Shown here one piece after another: positions 8,341 through 15,568 of a DNA stretch of 30,199 nucleotides. The notes under the pieces were generated by a model. It did no database searches. It saw only the letters and a program-made list of their open reading frames with translations, and was not told the origin of the DNA. This stretch comes from an uncultured Rickettsiales bacterium (lineage in GTDB: Bacteria; Pseudomonadota; Alphaproteobacteria; Rickettsiales; UBA1997), in NCBI GenBank assembly GCA_934747265.1, contig CAKVGI010000013.1, positions 1 through 30,199 on the forward strand. The letters are read 5' to 3'. Numbering within the stretch: position 1 is the first letter of the stretch; the number at the start of each line of letters is the position of its first letter. Both the position numbers and the translations under genes were made by a program.

Positions 8341-8375
8341 AGATAAGTATAATATAAATTTTATTATACTTATCT
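8341..8375. terminator. Perfect 14-bp inverted repeat between convergent genes
   Basis: AGATAAGTATAATA at 8341-8354 and its exact reverse complement at 8362-8375 flank a 7-base loop. The hairpin lies between a plus-strand pseudogene ending at 8335 and a minus-strand gene whose stop codon (8370-8372) is inside the right arm. T-rich sequence follows it in the minus direction. It probably acts as a bidirectional transcription terminator, although it is AT-rich and not the classical GC-rich stem. Confidence 0.65.
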
Positions 8376-9428
8376 GCCTAAATATGTATTGTTTTGTTCA
8401 TTGTTTTTTGCTGTATCTTTTCCGAATTTATATGCCATTTTTTCGTTTTTAATTTCTTTATCAAAATTAGATGAATGAGGTTTTAATTGATTGACATTTT
8501 TAGAAGACAGTAGATTTTTTATTTTATCTTCCCTTTGTCTAAATAATTTCTCAACCATTGAAATCATACCATAATGTCTAGCAGCTATATTAGCTGGTGT
8601 ACCATGTGTAGCATCTTTTCCATATATTTTTGGAACTTTTATATTTTGAGTATCTTGTATTGATAAAGTGCTTACGAATTGTTGTGAAGTATATGGACCG
8701 TTAGAAATAAAAAGCATTTTGTCAAAATTACTATTAATTTTCCATAAAGCCCTAAGAGTATCTTCTGTATTAGCTCTCTTTACTTTTGATTTTTGATGAG
8801 AACCAGCATTAAGTATATCAGTTCCGTTCATTTCATTGGAAACTACAAAATGAATTTTTTGCTCATTATTAATAAAATTTTGTTCTCTCAATTCGCTAAC
8901 TGCTAAATGAAAAAAATCTTCCTCTGTTAGCTGTGATATTTGTGTTAATAATTCTATTTTACTTTTATTTTTATCATAAATATTCAAACGTTGCAAAGTC
9001 TCTTTTATTTTTTTATCATCAAATTTTGATAAAAGTTTTTCTTTCTTTTTTATAAAATTAATTAATGTATCAGGATTTAAATTGTCTAATTTTTTTCCGT
9101 ATTCTCTTTCATATAATCCTTTTATATCTTCTAAATCTTGTTTTGATATGATACCCAGACCCGTAAATTCGCTAATATACATTCTTCTATATCCAGTTAG
9201 CAAATATATATTAGTTGGATCAACGCCTTTTTTATTTCTATAATACTTCAATCCATCAACTAGTCTATTTTTTTGAGCGGTATATGTAGCACCAAATACA
9301 GCAATAGAATCAATATTGGATAAATTTGGCTCGTTAGGAAGTAAAGACATTTTTTCAATTCTTGTCTGCAAAACTTTCTTCATATTATCACTTAGATTAA
9401 AATAATGCCTTTGTTCATGAATAAGCAT
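8370..9428 (-). CDS. Hypothetical protein, weakly DUF218/YdcF-like; remaining open part of a damaged gene
   Basis: A 352-residue open frame begins with M-L-I-H-E-Q-R-H-Y-F. Residues about 40-75 (S-I-A-V-F-G-A-T-Y-T-A…) and about 195-250 (F-V-V-S-N-E-M-N-G, then N-T-E-D-T-L-R-A-L-W-K-I and K-M-L-F-I-S-N-G-P-Y-T-S-Q-Q) follow the alternating strand/helix pattern of DUF218 proteins, in which an 'xNTxEN' helix precedes a strand ending in a Ser/Tyr/Arg-type loop. The match is weak. The C-terminus is polar and repetitive. There is no signal peptide. The same reading frame continues upstream for nearly 100 codons but is interrupted (next entry), so the ATG at 9428 is probably an internal Met and not the original start. 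Whether any protein is made is unknown. Confidence 0.5.
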   Translation of the reverse strand: MLIHEQRHYFNLSDNMKKVLQTRIEKMSLLPNEPNLSNIDSIAVFGATYTAQKNRLVDGLKYYRNKKGVDPTNIYLLTGYRRMYISEFTGLGIISKQDLEDIKGLYEREYGKKLDNLNPDTLINFIKKKEKLLSKFDDKKIKETLQRLNIYDKNKSKIELLTQISQLTEEDFFHLAVSELREQNFINNEQKIHFVVSNEMNGTDILNAGSHQKSKVKRANTEDTLRALWKINSNFDKMLFISNGPYTSQQFVSTLSIQDTQNIKVPKIYGKDATHGTPANIAARHYGMISMVEKLFRQREDKIKNLLSSKNVNQLKPHSSNFDKEIKNEKMAYKFGKDTAKNNEQNNTYLGR

Positions 9429-9723
9429 TAAATAAAATAATTCTTTTTCATTTATAATACCAGTTTTTAATAGTTTTCTGAAATATTCTTTATCTCCGAG
9501 TTCTTCATTATTTAAATTTAGAATTGTTAATCTTTCAGTATTATCAAGCTCTCTTGATTTTTCAATTCATCTTAAATAGTTTAAATTTATAAGTAAATCT
9601 TCTTTAAATCCGGTTAATGTCAATAATTTTAATATAGCATCCATATTTTCTTCTCGAAAGAAGAAAAGTTTATCTCTGGCAAATTTTAATAATTCATAAT
9701 CATTTTTCAGATTTTTTTTCCAT
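9429..9723 (-). pseudogene. Broken 5' part of the 8370-9428 gene (frameshift plus in-frame stop)
   Basis: On the minus strand an ATG at 9721-9723 is followed by GG and a run of eight A (9712-9719). If the run were seven A, the frame would read M-E-K-N-L-K-N-D-Y-E-L-L-K-F-A-R and continue in frame with the downstream gene, apart from one TGA at 9567-9569 (between L-R and I-E-K-S). The conceptual sequence is protein-like up to the join with M-L-I-H-E-Q. Two lesions in about 300 bp, one of them a homopolymer slip, indicate recent gene decay. Reading TGA as Trp is unlikely because other genes here end in TGA. Confidence 0.65.
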
Positions 9724-9940
9724 ATTAATTATACTTTTTATTATTAATAAGATGCTGTTGTTGCATTATATACACTTTCTCTAAAAAATCAAGTTATATT
9801 AATGCGGTATTTTGTTATTGTTTTATGATCATTTTTGATTTATTAATTTTATTTTAAATATATGGCATTCATTCTTCAAAATCTGCAATTTTGATTTTAA
9901 TTTTTAATTTGGCATTTTAATAAAATTAAAATGCTGTCAA

Positions 9941-10069
9941 CTCCCTTGATAAGCTCCTTTCTATCCCCCCTGATAAGTTCCTCTCCATCCCCCCCTGATA
10001 AGTTCCTCTCCATCCCCCCCTGATAAGTTCCTTTCCATCCCCCCCTGATAAGGGGGGTTTAAAAAATAT
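9941..10069 (-). repeat. GC-rich tandem repeat array C, intergenic (head at right)
   Basis: The TGATAA core recurs at 9947, 9971, 9996, 10021 and 10046, at steps of 24, 25, 25 and 25 bp, separated by pyrimidine-rich spacers such as GTTCCTCTCCATCCCCCCC. The last unit ends in TGATAAGGGGGGTT, the reverse complement of the head of arrays A and F. This is the same family as the priA inserts, but with a step that is not a multiple of three. AT-only simple sequence rich in TTTTTAATT lies on both sides. Confidence 0.88.
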
Positions 10070-10222
10070 TGATTATTCTAAATCATGTTTTTATTGATAT
10101 ATTATTTATATATTTTATATATAATGATCATTGTTTAATATATAGTTATTATTATTGATTGTTAATTTTATTTTTAATTTTTAATTATTCATTTATTTTA
10201 TTATAAAATGGACAAATGATTG

Positions 10223-10310
10223 TCAACCCCCCCTGCTGACTACATCAACTCCCCCCTTACAAAGGATGGCTACTACTCATTCCCCCCTGATAAGGGTGGT
10301 AAGGGGGGTT
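10223..10310. repeat. Composite repeat: second-family unit (Tgctgac palindrome) followed by a first-family unit
   Basis: The block starts with TCAACCCCCCC, then GCTGACTACATCAAC (imperfect palindrome), then CTCCCCCCTTACAAAGG. It is followed by a first-family CCCCCCTGATAAGGGTGG unit and ends in AAGGGGGGTT at 10301-10310. So it is bounded by inverted AACCCCCC/GGGGGGTT ends. A second-family copy in the opposite orientation lies at 27321-27364. Confidence 0.8.
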
Positions 10311-10545
10311 CAGTGTCAGCTCCATCCCTTACAAAGGAGGGCATGGATGGGGTATATTGACTGCGACTGACTCCACCCTTACAAAGTGGGGTGAGGAGTA
10401 GATATATTTACTAAGACTGATTCTTTCCTTATAAAAAAGTGGGGTGAGGAAAGGGGTGTTCTAAGTTAGTTTTCCTTTACAGAGAGGGGCACGAGAAATG
10501 AGGTATTCAGTATCAATTCCCTTACAAGTGGGGGCGAAAGAATTT
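10311..10545 (+). repeat. ~50-bp tandem repeat array D (second family)
   Basis: The core TTACAAAG or a decayed form recurs at 10329, 10379, 10429, 10477 and 10522 (steps 50, 50, 48, 45). Each unit has a core, a G/A-rich stretch (e.g. GGGGTGAGGA) and a remnant of the GCTGAC palindrome (GACTGACTCC, GACTGATTC, AGTTAGTTTTCC), then pyrimidines. Decay increases to the right. No protein-coding frame is convincing across it. Confidence 0.75.
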
Positions 10546-10564
10546 TTAATTTTGTTAGTTTTTA

Positions 10565-11386
10565 TTATAAAATATTGTTATTAAATTTATATTTTTCAAT
10601 TAATTCACAAATGAAAGTTTGCATTTTTGATTGATAATTATCATCATAAAGTTTATCAACGTATAATTTTTTTGCTTTTACATTATTTTTAAATAAATTT
10701 TTATAGATATTCATATTACCATATAAATTTAATAAATCACATACCACGCTATTTGTTCCTGATTTCTTTATCTCATTAAATAAAACTTCCAATTCATCTA
10801 AATGATTATCATAATATGGTAAAATTGGCGCAATAAAAACACACGTATCAATTCCATTTTTATTCAATATTTTCAAGGTTTCAAATCTACTTTTGATTGA
10901 TGGTGCGTTTGGTTCAAAAAATGACTTTAATTTTTCATTATTATGGCAGATACTTAATCCAACTTTTAAGTGTTTTATTTGTTTTAATAAATTTATATCT
11001 CGCAATATAATTGGGCTTTTTGTTAAACATAAAAGCTTTCCATCAAATTTAAAATTAATAAATGTTTGTAATATTTTTTGTGTAAGTTTTTCTTTTGCTT
11101 CTATATATTGATATGGATCAGTAGAAGAAGAAAGCATTATGTTAGGCTTTTTATAATTTAAAATCATTTTACCCAATTCTTTTTCTAAAAGCTGAATACA
11201 ATTTTGCTTAACATAAACAAAATTACCCCATTGAGTAGAATTTTCTCTCACTAGGTTAGATAAATAGCTAGCATAACAATACTTACAACCAAATCCACAA
11301 CCAATATACGGATTTATCGTATAATCAATATTTTGTAGACTTGATTTATTGAGTATTGTTTTTGAATTAAAATATTCTATTTTCAA
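10565..11386 (-). CDS. Radical SAM protein (SplB/Rv2578c-like family)
   Basis: A 273-residue protein with the radical SAM iron-sulfur motif C-G-F-G-C-K-Y-C-Y-A (CxxxCxxC) near residue 30, preceded by N-I-D-Y-T-I-N-P-Y-I-G-C, the typical opening of the spore-photoproduct-lyase-like branch ('NPYxGCxHxCxYCYA'). Further marks are S-S-S-T-D-P-Y-Q (SAM-binding region), L-C-L-T-K-S-P and L-K-V-G-L-S-I. Such proteins use a [4Fe-4S] cluster and SAM to generate a radical; the substrate of this non-spore branch is not established. The gene follows iscU directly (0 bp gap), so the Fe-S scaffold and a likely Fe-S client are co-transcribed. At its 3' side lies the repeat-filled region 9724-10564. Confidence 0.85.
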   Translation of the reverse strand: MKIEYFNSKTILNKSSLQNIDYTINPYIGCGFGCKYCYASYLSNLVRENSTQWGNFVYVKQNCIQLLEKELGKMILNYKKPNIMLSSSTDPYQYIEAKEKLTQKILQTFINFKFDGKLLCLTKSPIILRDINLLKQIKHLKVGLSICHNNEKLKSFFEPNAPSIKSRFETLKILNKNGIDTCVFIAPILPYYDNHLDELEVLFNEIKKSGTNSVVCDLLNLYGNMNIYKNLFKNNVKAKKLYVDKLYDDNYQSKMQTFICELIEKYKFNNNIL

Positions 11387-11764
11387 TTATTTTTTATTTT
11401 TTTCTCTATAATTTTCAATAGCTTTTGCGATAGCTTCTTCTGTCATAACGGAACAATGTACTTTTAATTTTGGTAATTCTAACTCTTCAACTAATTCTTT
11501 ATTTGTGATTTTTAATGCATCTTCTATTGTTTTGCCTATGATTTTTTCAGTCATAAGAGAACTTGAAGAAATAGCTCCACCACAGCCAAATGTTTTGAAT
11601 TTAGCATCTTTAACCACATTATCTTCAATTCTTAACCAGAATTGCAACATATCGCCACAAACTGGTGAACCAACCAAACCAGTTCCAACATTTTTATCAT
11701 TTTCGTCAAGACTTCCAACATTTCTTGGATTTTGACAATGATCCATCATTTTTTCAGAAAACAT
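11387..11764 (-). CDS. iscU: Iron-sulfur cluster assembly scaffold IscU
   Basis: IscU is the cytosolic scaffold on which [2Fe-2S] clusters form before transfer to client proteins. The 125-residue protein has all three cluster Cys (V-C-G-D, Cys36; G-C-G-G, Cys61; H-C-S, Cys104), Asp38 and His103, and the opening H-C-Q-N-P-R-N-V-G. The chaperone-recognition motif, LPPVK in E. coli, reads L-P-K-L-K (97-101) here, so its second Pro is changed. The usual partners (iscS, iscA, hscB, hscA) are not in the window. The neighbour immediately downstream is a radical SAM enzyme. ATG 11764 is chosen because it gives the family's standard N-terminus. Confidence 0.92.
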   Translation of the reverse strand: MFSEKMMDHCQNPRNVGSLDENDKNVGTGLVGSPVCGDMLQFWLRIEDNVVKDAKFKTFGCGGAISSSSLMTEKIIGKTIEDALKITNKELVEELELPKLKVHCSVMTEEAIAKAIENYREKNKK

Positions 11765-11785
11765 ATAATCCTCTATTTATTATCT

Positions 11786-12097
11786 TTATCTTGCTTTCAT
11801 TACAGTAGGAGCTTTGTCTGGAATCATTGTTGCAGACAAACAACAATCCATAAGACCAGTTTTACCATTCTTTAATGCTTTTTCTAATGTTATTATTCCA
11901 CTTAATGATTCTATGCTTTTTATATTTGTGAGTTTGCTTTCAACAACCTTTCCAAGATCGTCTGTAATCTTTCCGCCTAATGCATTACCAGAGATAACAG
12001 AATCACTGAATACACCTTTTAACTTTAAATTTTCATTAAAGTTATTTGATAGATTAACATTTACATTTCCACCAATTTTTTGATCAAGCATAATCAA
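11786..12097 (-). CDS. Small hypothetical protein
   Basis: A 103-residue protein, not recognised. It opens M-I-M-L-D-Q-K-I-G-G-N-V-N-V-N-L-S, has a predicted beta-rich middle (V-F-S-D-S-V-I-S-G-N-A-L-G-G-K) and ends with a D-C-C-L-S-A-T-M-I-P segment and a basic tail. There is no signal peptide or membrane helix. A second Met two codons in (M-L-D-Q) could equally be the start; no good ribosome binding site is visible for either. It sits 21 bp upstream of iscU on the same strand and may share its transcript. No function is proposed. Confidence 0.5.
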   Translation of the reverse strand: MIMLDQKIGGNVNVNLSNNFNENLKLKGVFSDSVISGNALGGKITDDLGKVVESKLTNIKSIESLSGIITLEKALKNGKTGLMDCCLSATMIPDKAPTVMKAR

Positions 12098-12171
12098 TAT
12101 TTTTTTTAACTACTCTAATTGTAAATAACTTTTTTATAAAAGTCAATCATTTTTACATTTGTTTAAATGTT

Positions 12172-13056
12172 TTATTGTAAATTTGTAAAATTTTCAACCA
12201 AACATTTATTTTCAAGATATAGCCTATATTCTTTGATTTTAATCATTCTATTTTTATAACATTCCGCATAAGCATTGTTTCTTAATTTTAACAAATTATT
12301 TTTATTCATGCTAGGTCCAATCATCACGCTTGTATCCTTATTGATATTATTAAAAAGCGAATCTGGATATTTACTTATGCTACTTTGACTACAATAAATT
12401 TTATCATCCAGCCTTCTTTGTTCTATTTGATCTTTTATATTGCTTATACAGATATTAAAATTATTAATATTTTCTATACATTTATTTAGTTTTTTCTCAT
12501 CGTAAAGATATTTTATGCATTTTTTATCAACAAGTACACTTTCTTTTTTGCTATAATCTTCCGGAATTTCTTCTTTGATGTTATTTTTAATATAATCATC
12601 ATTATTAATTGCTAATAATTTATCTTGATTTCTTCTTTTATCAAATAAATTTTGTCTACATTGAGAGTAAGAAAGATTGTTTTTATTTTCTTCAACAATA
12701 CAATATTCATGTTCTTTTTCATTTAATGAATTTTCTATTTCTATTAAAGAATTTTCATTTTCTTCTTTTATTTTTTGTTTTATTTTTTTCTGCAATTTTT
12801 TTAGCTTTGATTTATATATTAAATTATAACCATATGTGCTTTTATCATTTTCCAATCTTTGATTAATAACTCTTAACCTGCACTTCCAGTATAATGCAAG
12901 CGTATCAGAATTTTTTACATTGACTCCTTCCATCATACATAAATTATCATCCTCAAATTCCACTATTTCTATTTCTTGCGAAAACTGATTATTATATTGG
13001 CAAGATATAAGAATAAAAAGAATTAGAATATTTAATAATTTATATAACTTCCGCAT
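12172..13056 (-). CDS. Cys-rich lipoprotein, unknown function
   Basis: A 294-residue protein with a signal peptide (M-R-K-L-Y-K-L-L-N-I-L-I-L-F) and a lipobox I-L-I-S-C, so it should be a lipid-anchored envelope protein. The mature part is highly charged and holds about ten further Cys, many spaced as in small helical disulfide repeats (for example Y-W-K-C-R, Y-S-Q-C-R, K-K-C-I-K-Y-L, Y-A-E-C-Y-K-N-R). A Lys/Glu-rich coiled coil occupies about residues 80-115. I do not recognise a family. Cys richness in the periplasm suggests a disulfide-stabilised fold. It is divergent from the phage-type connector gene at 13130 with a 73-bp gap. Confidence 0.7.
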   Translation of the reverse strand: MRKLYKLLNILILFILISCQYNNQFSQEIEIVEFEDDNLCMMEGVNVKNSDTLALYWKCRLRVINQRLENDKSTYGYNLIYKSKLKKLQKKIKQKIKEENENSLIEIENSLNEKEHEYCIVEENKNNLSYSQCRQNLFDKRRNQDKLLAINNDDYIKNNIKEEIPEDYSKKESVLVDKKCIKYLYDEKKLNKCIENINNFNICISNIKDQIEQRRLDDKIYCSQSSISKYPDSLFNNINKDTSVMIGPSMNKNNLLKLRNNAYAECYKNRMIKIKEYRLYLENKCLVENFTNLQ

Positions 13057-13129
13057 TAAAATGAATAAAATAAAATATAATTACAGTTTATTTAAAAATT
13101 AAAAAATATCAACAAATAAATAAAATATT

Positions 13130-13669
13130 ATGTATATTTCTAAAAATCCCGTACTAAATATAAAGGAAGATTCTACAATATTACCAATAGAATTAACAAC
13201 TGTAAAAAATTTTTTAAAGGTTGATTTTGATGAAGATGATGAACTTATTAAAAAAATGATTAAAACAGCAATAATCCAATGTGAGACAAATATAAATAAA
13301 TCAATTAATAAAAAGACTTTTGTATATTCAATATATGAAATTAAGAATAATTCATTGATTTTACCATATTTGCCAATCAATTCAATTGAAAGTATAAAAA
13401 TTATATATTTAAATCAAACACAAAGTACATTATCAGATAATGAATATTTTTTAGATGGCGTAGGCGGTATTTTAAATTTTAAAAATAGACCTTCTAACTT
13501 TTATAGAATTGATATAGAATATAAAGCTGGATTAACAAGTTTAAATGATGAATTAATACAGGGTTTATTAATGCATATTGCTAGAATGTATGAGGATAGA
13601 AGTGGATATTCTCCAATTCCTTTAAATTCTTTAAATATATACAAAAAATATAAACAAGTGAGGTTATAA
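13130..13669 (+). CDS. Phage/GTA head-tail connector (gp6-like adaptor)
   Basis: A 179-residue protein matching the HK97 gp6/phiE125 gp8-type connector layout. It has an N-terminal helical half with I-E-L-T-T-V-K-N-F-L-K-V-D and D-E-D-D-E-L-I-K-K-M-I-K-T-A ('LTLxEVKxHLRVDxDDEDxLI'), a Cys/Glu helix ending N-I-N-K-S-I-N, a strand region L-I-L-P-Y-L-P-I-N-S-I-E-S-I ('LPxxPVxSV'), then I-D-I-E-Y-K-A-G-L ('VxYxAG') and a final helix L-M-H-I-A-R-M-Y-E-D-R. In phages and gene transfer agents this ring joins the portal to the tail. The next gene, 2 bp downstream, is the head-tail joining protein that normally follows it. No portal, protease, capsid or tail gene is in the window. Confidence 0.8.
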   Translation: MYISKNPVLNIKEDSTILPIELTTVKNFLKVDFDEDDELIKKMIKTAIIQCETNINKSINKKTFVYSIYEIKNNSLILPYLPINSIESIKIIYLNQTQSTLSDNEYFLDGVGGILNFKNRPSNFYRIDIEYKAGLTSLNDELIQGLLMHIARMYEDRSGYSPIPLNSLNIYKKYKQVRL

Positions 13670-13671
13670 AT

Positions 13672-14010
13672 ATGGCAGTAGATGTATTAGTTGATAGATT
13701 AAATAAAATTATAGAAATACAAGAAAAAAATAAAACAAAAGATACCTATGGTGGTTTTACTGAACAGTGGGTAAAATTATTGAATTGTTGGGCGGAAATA
13801 AAACCGCTAACGGTAAATAATATTTTTGAAGCTAATAAAATTAATGAGAAAATTACTTATATAATTACAATTAGATTTAATTCAAAGATAAAAAGTAATC
13901 AAAGAATTAAATATAAAGACAGAATATTTAACATTAAAAATATTATAAATGTTATGGAGGAAAATAAAATTATGGAAATTACGGCGGAAGAGGAAATAGT
14001 AAATAATTAA
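13672..14010 (+). CDS. Phage/GTA head-tail joining (head-closure) protein
   Basis: A 112-residue protein with the SPP1 gp16/HK97-type head-tail joining pattern: L-V-D-R-L-N-K-I-I-E-I-Q-E-K, then D-T-Y-G-G-F-T-E-Q-W-V and W-A-E-I-K-P-L ('D..Gg...W......WA.I.P'), followed by T-Y-I-I-T-I-R-F-N (the 't..i.iRy' strand), R-I-K-Y-K-D-R-I-F-N-I-K-N-I and M-E-I-T-A-E-E. It closes the DNA-filled head and docks the tail. It starts 2 bp after the connector gene and its last 4 bases overlap the end of the convergent dapF. Both phage-type genes are as AT-rich as their neighbours and have intact frames, suggesting long residence and selection. Confidence 0.8.
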   Translation: MAVDVLVDRLNKIIEIQEKNKTKDTYGGFTEQWVKLLNCWAEIKPLTVNNIFEANKINEKITYIITIRFNSKIKSNQRIKYKDRIFNIKNIINVMEENKIMEITAEEEIVNN

Positions 14011-14783
14011 ATTTCCACTTCGCCTTCAAATACTTTGATAGCTTCGCCAGTCATAAATATATTATTATCTATTATATCAATAGATAGATCACCTCCAAGC
14101 ATTTTAACATTGCAATGATTATTTATTAAACCGATGTGGTTTAAAACTGAAACGGTTGCACAAGCACCAGTCCCGCAAGCAGCTGTTTCTCCACAACCTC
14201 TTTCCCAAACTCTCATTTCAACATTTTCTTTATCTTTTATTTTTACAAACTCTACACTGGTCTTATTTACAAAACCCTTATGATTTTCAATCTTTGGACC
14301 TAATATTTTAAAAATATTATCATCAAAATCATTAACTATCATTACGGCATGCGGATTACCAACGGAGACACAATATAAATCGTAATCATCTTTTGCTGGA
14401 TTTTCCAAAAATACAGGGCTACCCATATTTACTTTAACACCAGCGCATTCTTTATCGTTAAAAATTAATTCAACCATTTTAATGCCAGCACCAGTTTCAA
14501 TTGTAAAAATCTCTTTATCTATAATTTTATTGTCGTACGCAAATTTTGCAATACATCTTATACCATTTCCACACATTTCGGCTTTTGTTCCGTCGCTATT
14601 AATTATTTCCATTTTAACATCAGCAACATTTGATTTGAAAATTAAAAGTATTCCATCGGCACCAATACCATATGTCCTAGAACACATTTTTTTTACTTCA
14701 TCTTTGGATAGTGATATCTCATTATCAAAACTATTTAACACAATAAAATCATTGCCACATCCATGCATTTTTGTAAACTTCAT
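14007..14783 (-). CDS. dapF: Diaminopimelate epimerase
   Basis: DapF converts LL- to meso-diaminopimelate for lysine and peptidoglycan synthesis. The 258-residue product has the N-terminal F-T-K-M-H-G-C-G-N-D-F, the first catalytic Cys in M-C-G-N-G-I-R-C (Cys71), V-S-V-G-N-P-H-A-V, and the second in G-C-G-E-T-A-A-C-G-T-G-A-C-A. Both halves of the pseudo-symmetric fold are complete and the length is slightly short of the usual 270-280. It is convergent with the GTA joining gene, overlapping by 4 bp. With the LpoB-like lipoprotein this supports a peptidoglycan-containing cell. Confidence 0.95.
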   Translation of the reverse strand: MKFTKMHGCGNDFIVLNSFDNEISLSKDEVKKMCSRTYGIGADGILLIFKSNVADVKMEIINSDGTKAEMCGNGIRCIAKFAYDNKIIDKEIFTIETGAGIKMVELIFNDKECAGVKVNMGSPVFLENPAKDDYDLYCVSVGNPHAVMIVNDFDDNIFKILGPKIENHKGFVNKTSVEFVKIKDKENVEMRVWERGCGETAACGTGACATVSVLNHIGLINNHCNVKMLGGDLSIDIIDNNIFMTGEAIKVFEGEVEI

Positions 14784-15146
14784 CTTATAAAAAAAATTAG
14801 TAATAAAATAATATTGTAAGTTTTTAAAATAAAGTCAAGTTTTATAATAATATTTTGAAAGAAAAATTTTATTTTAATATGTTTTTATTTGGTATAATGT
14901 TAAATTTATAATTTTATATTTAAAAAAATATTATTTTTATAATCAATATTATATTATTATTTTAGGTTTGGTGGGGTAGGGGGTGTATTTTTGGTTTATA
15001 TTATTGCTAGCGGATTTTAAAAACTATTAGTATAATTAAAATAAAATAATAACATTTATTCGTTAATATAAAAAACTTGAAATTATATTTTTAATTAATT
15101 AAATTAATATTAAAGCTTATGAAGTATTAACAATTAAAGGATTAAA
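14784..15146. other. Intergenic region upstream of the bactofilin operon
   Basis: This 363-bp stretch between divergent dapF and the bactofilin gene holds no credible gene. It is almost pure A/T except for a G-rich patch at 14965-14985 (GGTTTGGTGGGGTAGGGGG). A TATAAT at 14893-14898 could be a -10 box, but no convincing -35 partner is visible. Promoters for both flanking genes should lie here. Confidence 0.5.
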
Positions 15147-15545
15147 ATGTTTGGTAAAGAAGTAATCTTGTCAAAAAACAATACCTCAATTATTTCAAAA
15201 GATCTTTTTTTAAAGGGCGATTTGACAACAGATGGATTGCTAGAAATTGAAGGAAAAATAGAAGGAAATATTAAGGGAAATGAAATTACGATTAGAGAAA
15301 GTGGTTTTGTAAATGGTAATATTATTTCCAATATTTTGAATATAAAAGGTAATTTTCAAGGTACTATAAAAAGTCAAAGAATTAATGTTTCTGGAAAGGC
15401 TAATATAAAAGGTACGTTGGAATATGTTTCTTTGTGTGTTGAAGATGGTTCATCAATAGATGGAGATTTAAAAAGAGTTAGCGAGATTAATACACAACAA
15501 CAAAGGCAACATACTAGCGAAGTAAAAGATAAAAAAGAAAAATAA
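15147..15545 (+). CDS. Bactofilin-family cytoskeletal protein
   Basis: Bactofilins are membrane-associated proteins that polymerise without nucleotide and position cell-wall or envelope machinery. The 132-residue product has the typical right-handed beta-helix made of short turns: S-K-D-L-F-L-K-G-D-L, T-D-G-L-L-E-I-E-G-K-I-E-G-N-I, G-F-V-N-G-N-I, I-K-G-N-F-Q-G-T-I, and G-S-S-I-D-G-D-L, flanked by short disordered tails, the C-terminal one rich in Gln/Lys. Length and repeat register fit the DUF583 family. It opens a plus-strand series reaching to 19898; the IalB-like gene follows after 23 bp. Confidence 0.92.
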   Translation: MFGKEVILSKNNTSIISKDLFLKGDLTTDGLLEIEGKIEGNIKGNEITIRESGFVNGNIISNILNIKGNFQGTIKSQRINVSGKANIKGTLEYVSLCVEDGSSIDGDLKRVSEINTQQQRQHTSEVKDKKEK

Positions 15546-15568
15546 AATAATAATTAGATGGTGGTGTT

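Noticed and set aside
9567..9569. TGA read as Trp in the damaged hypothetical gene
   Set aside because: The RDD and tatD genes end in TGA with correct product lengths, and Trp is coded by TGG throughout, so a reassigned code is not supported.
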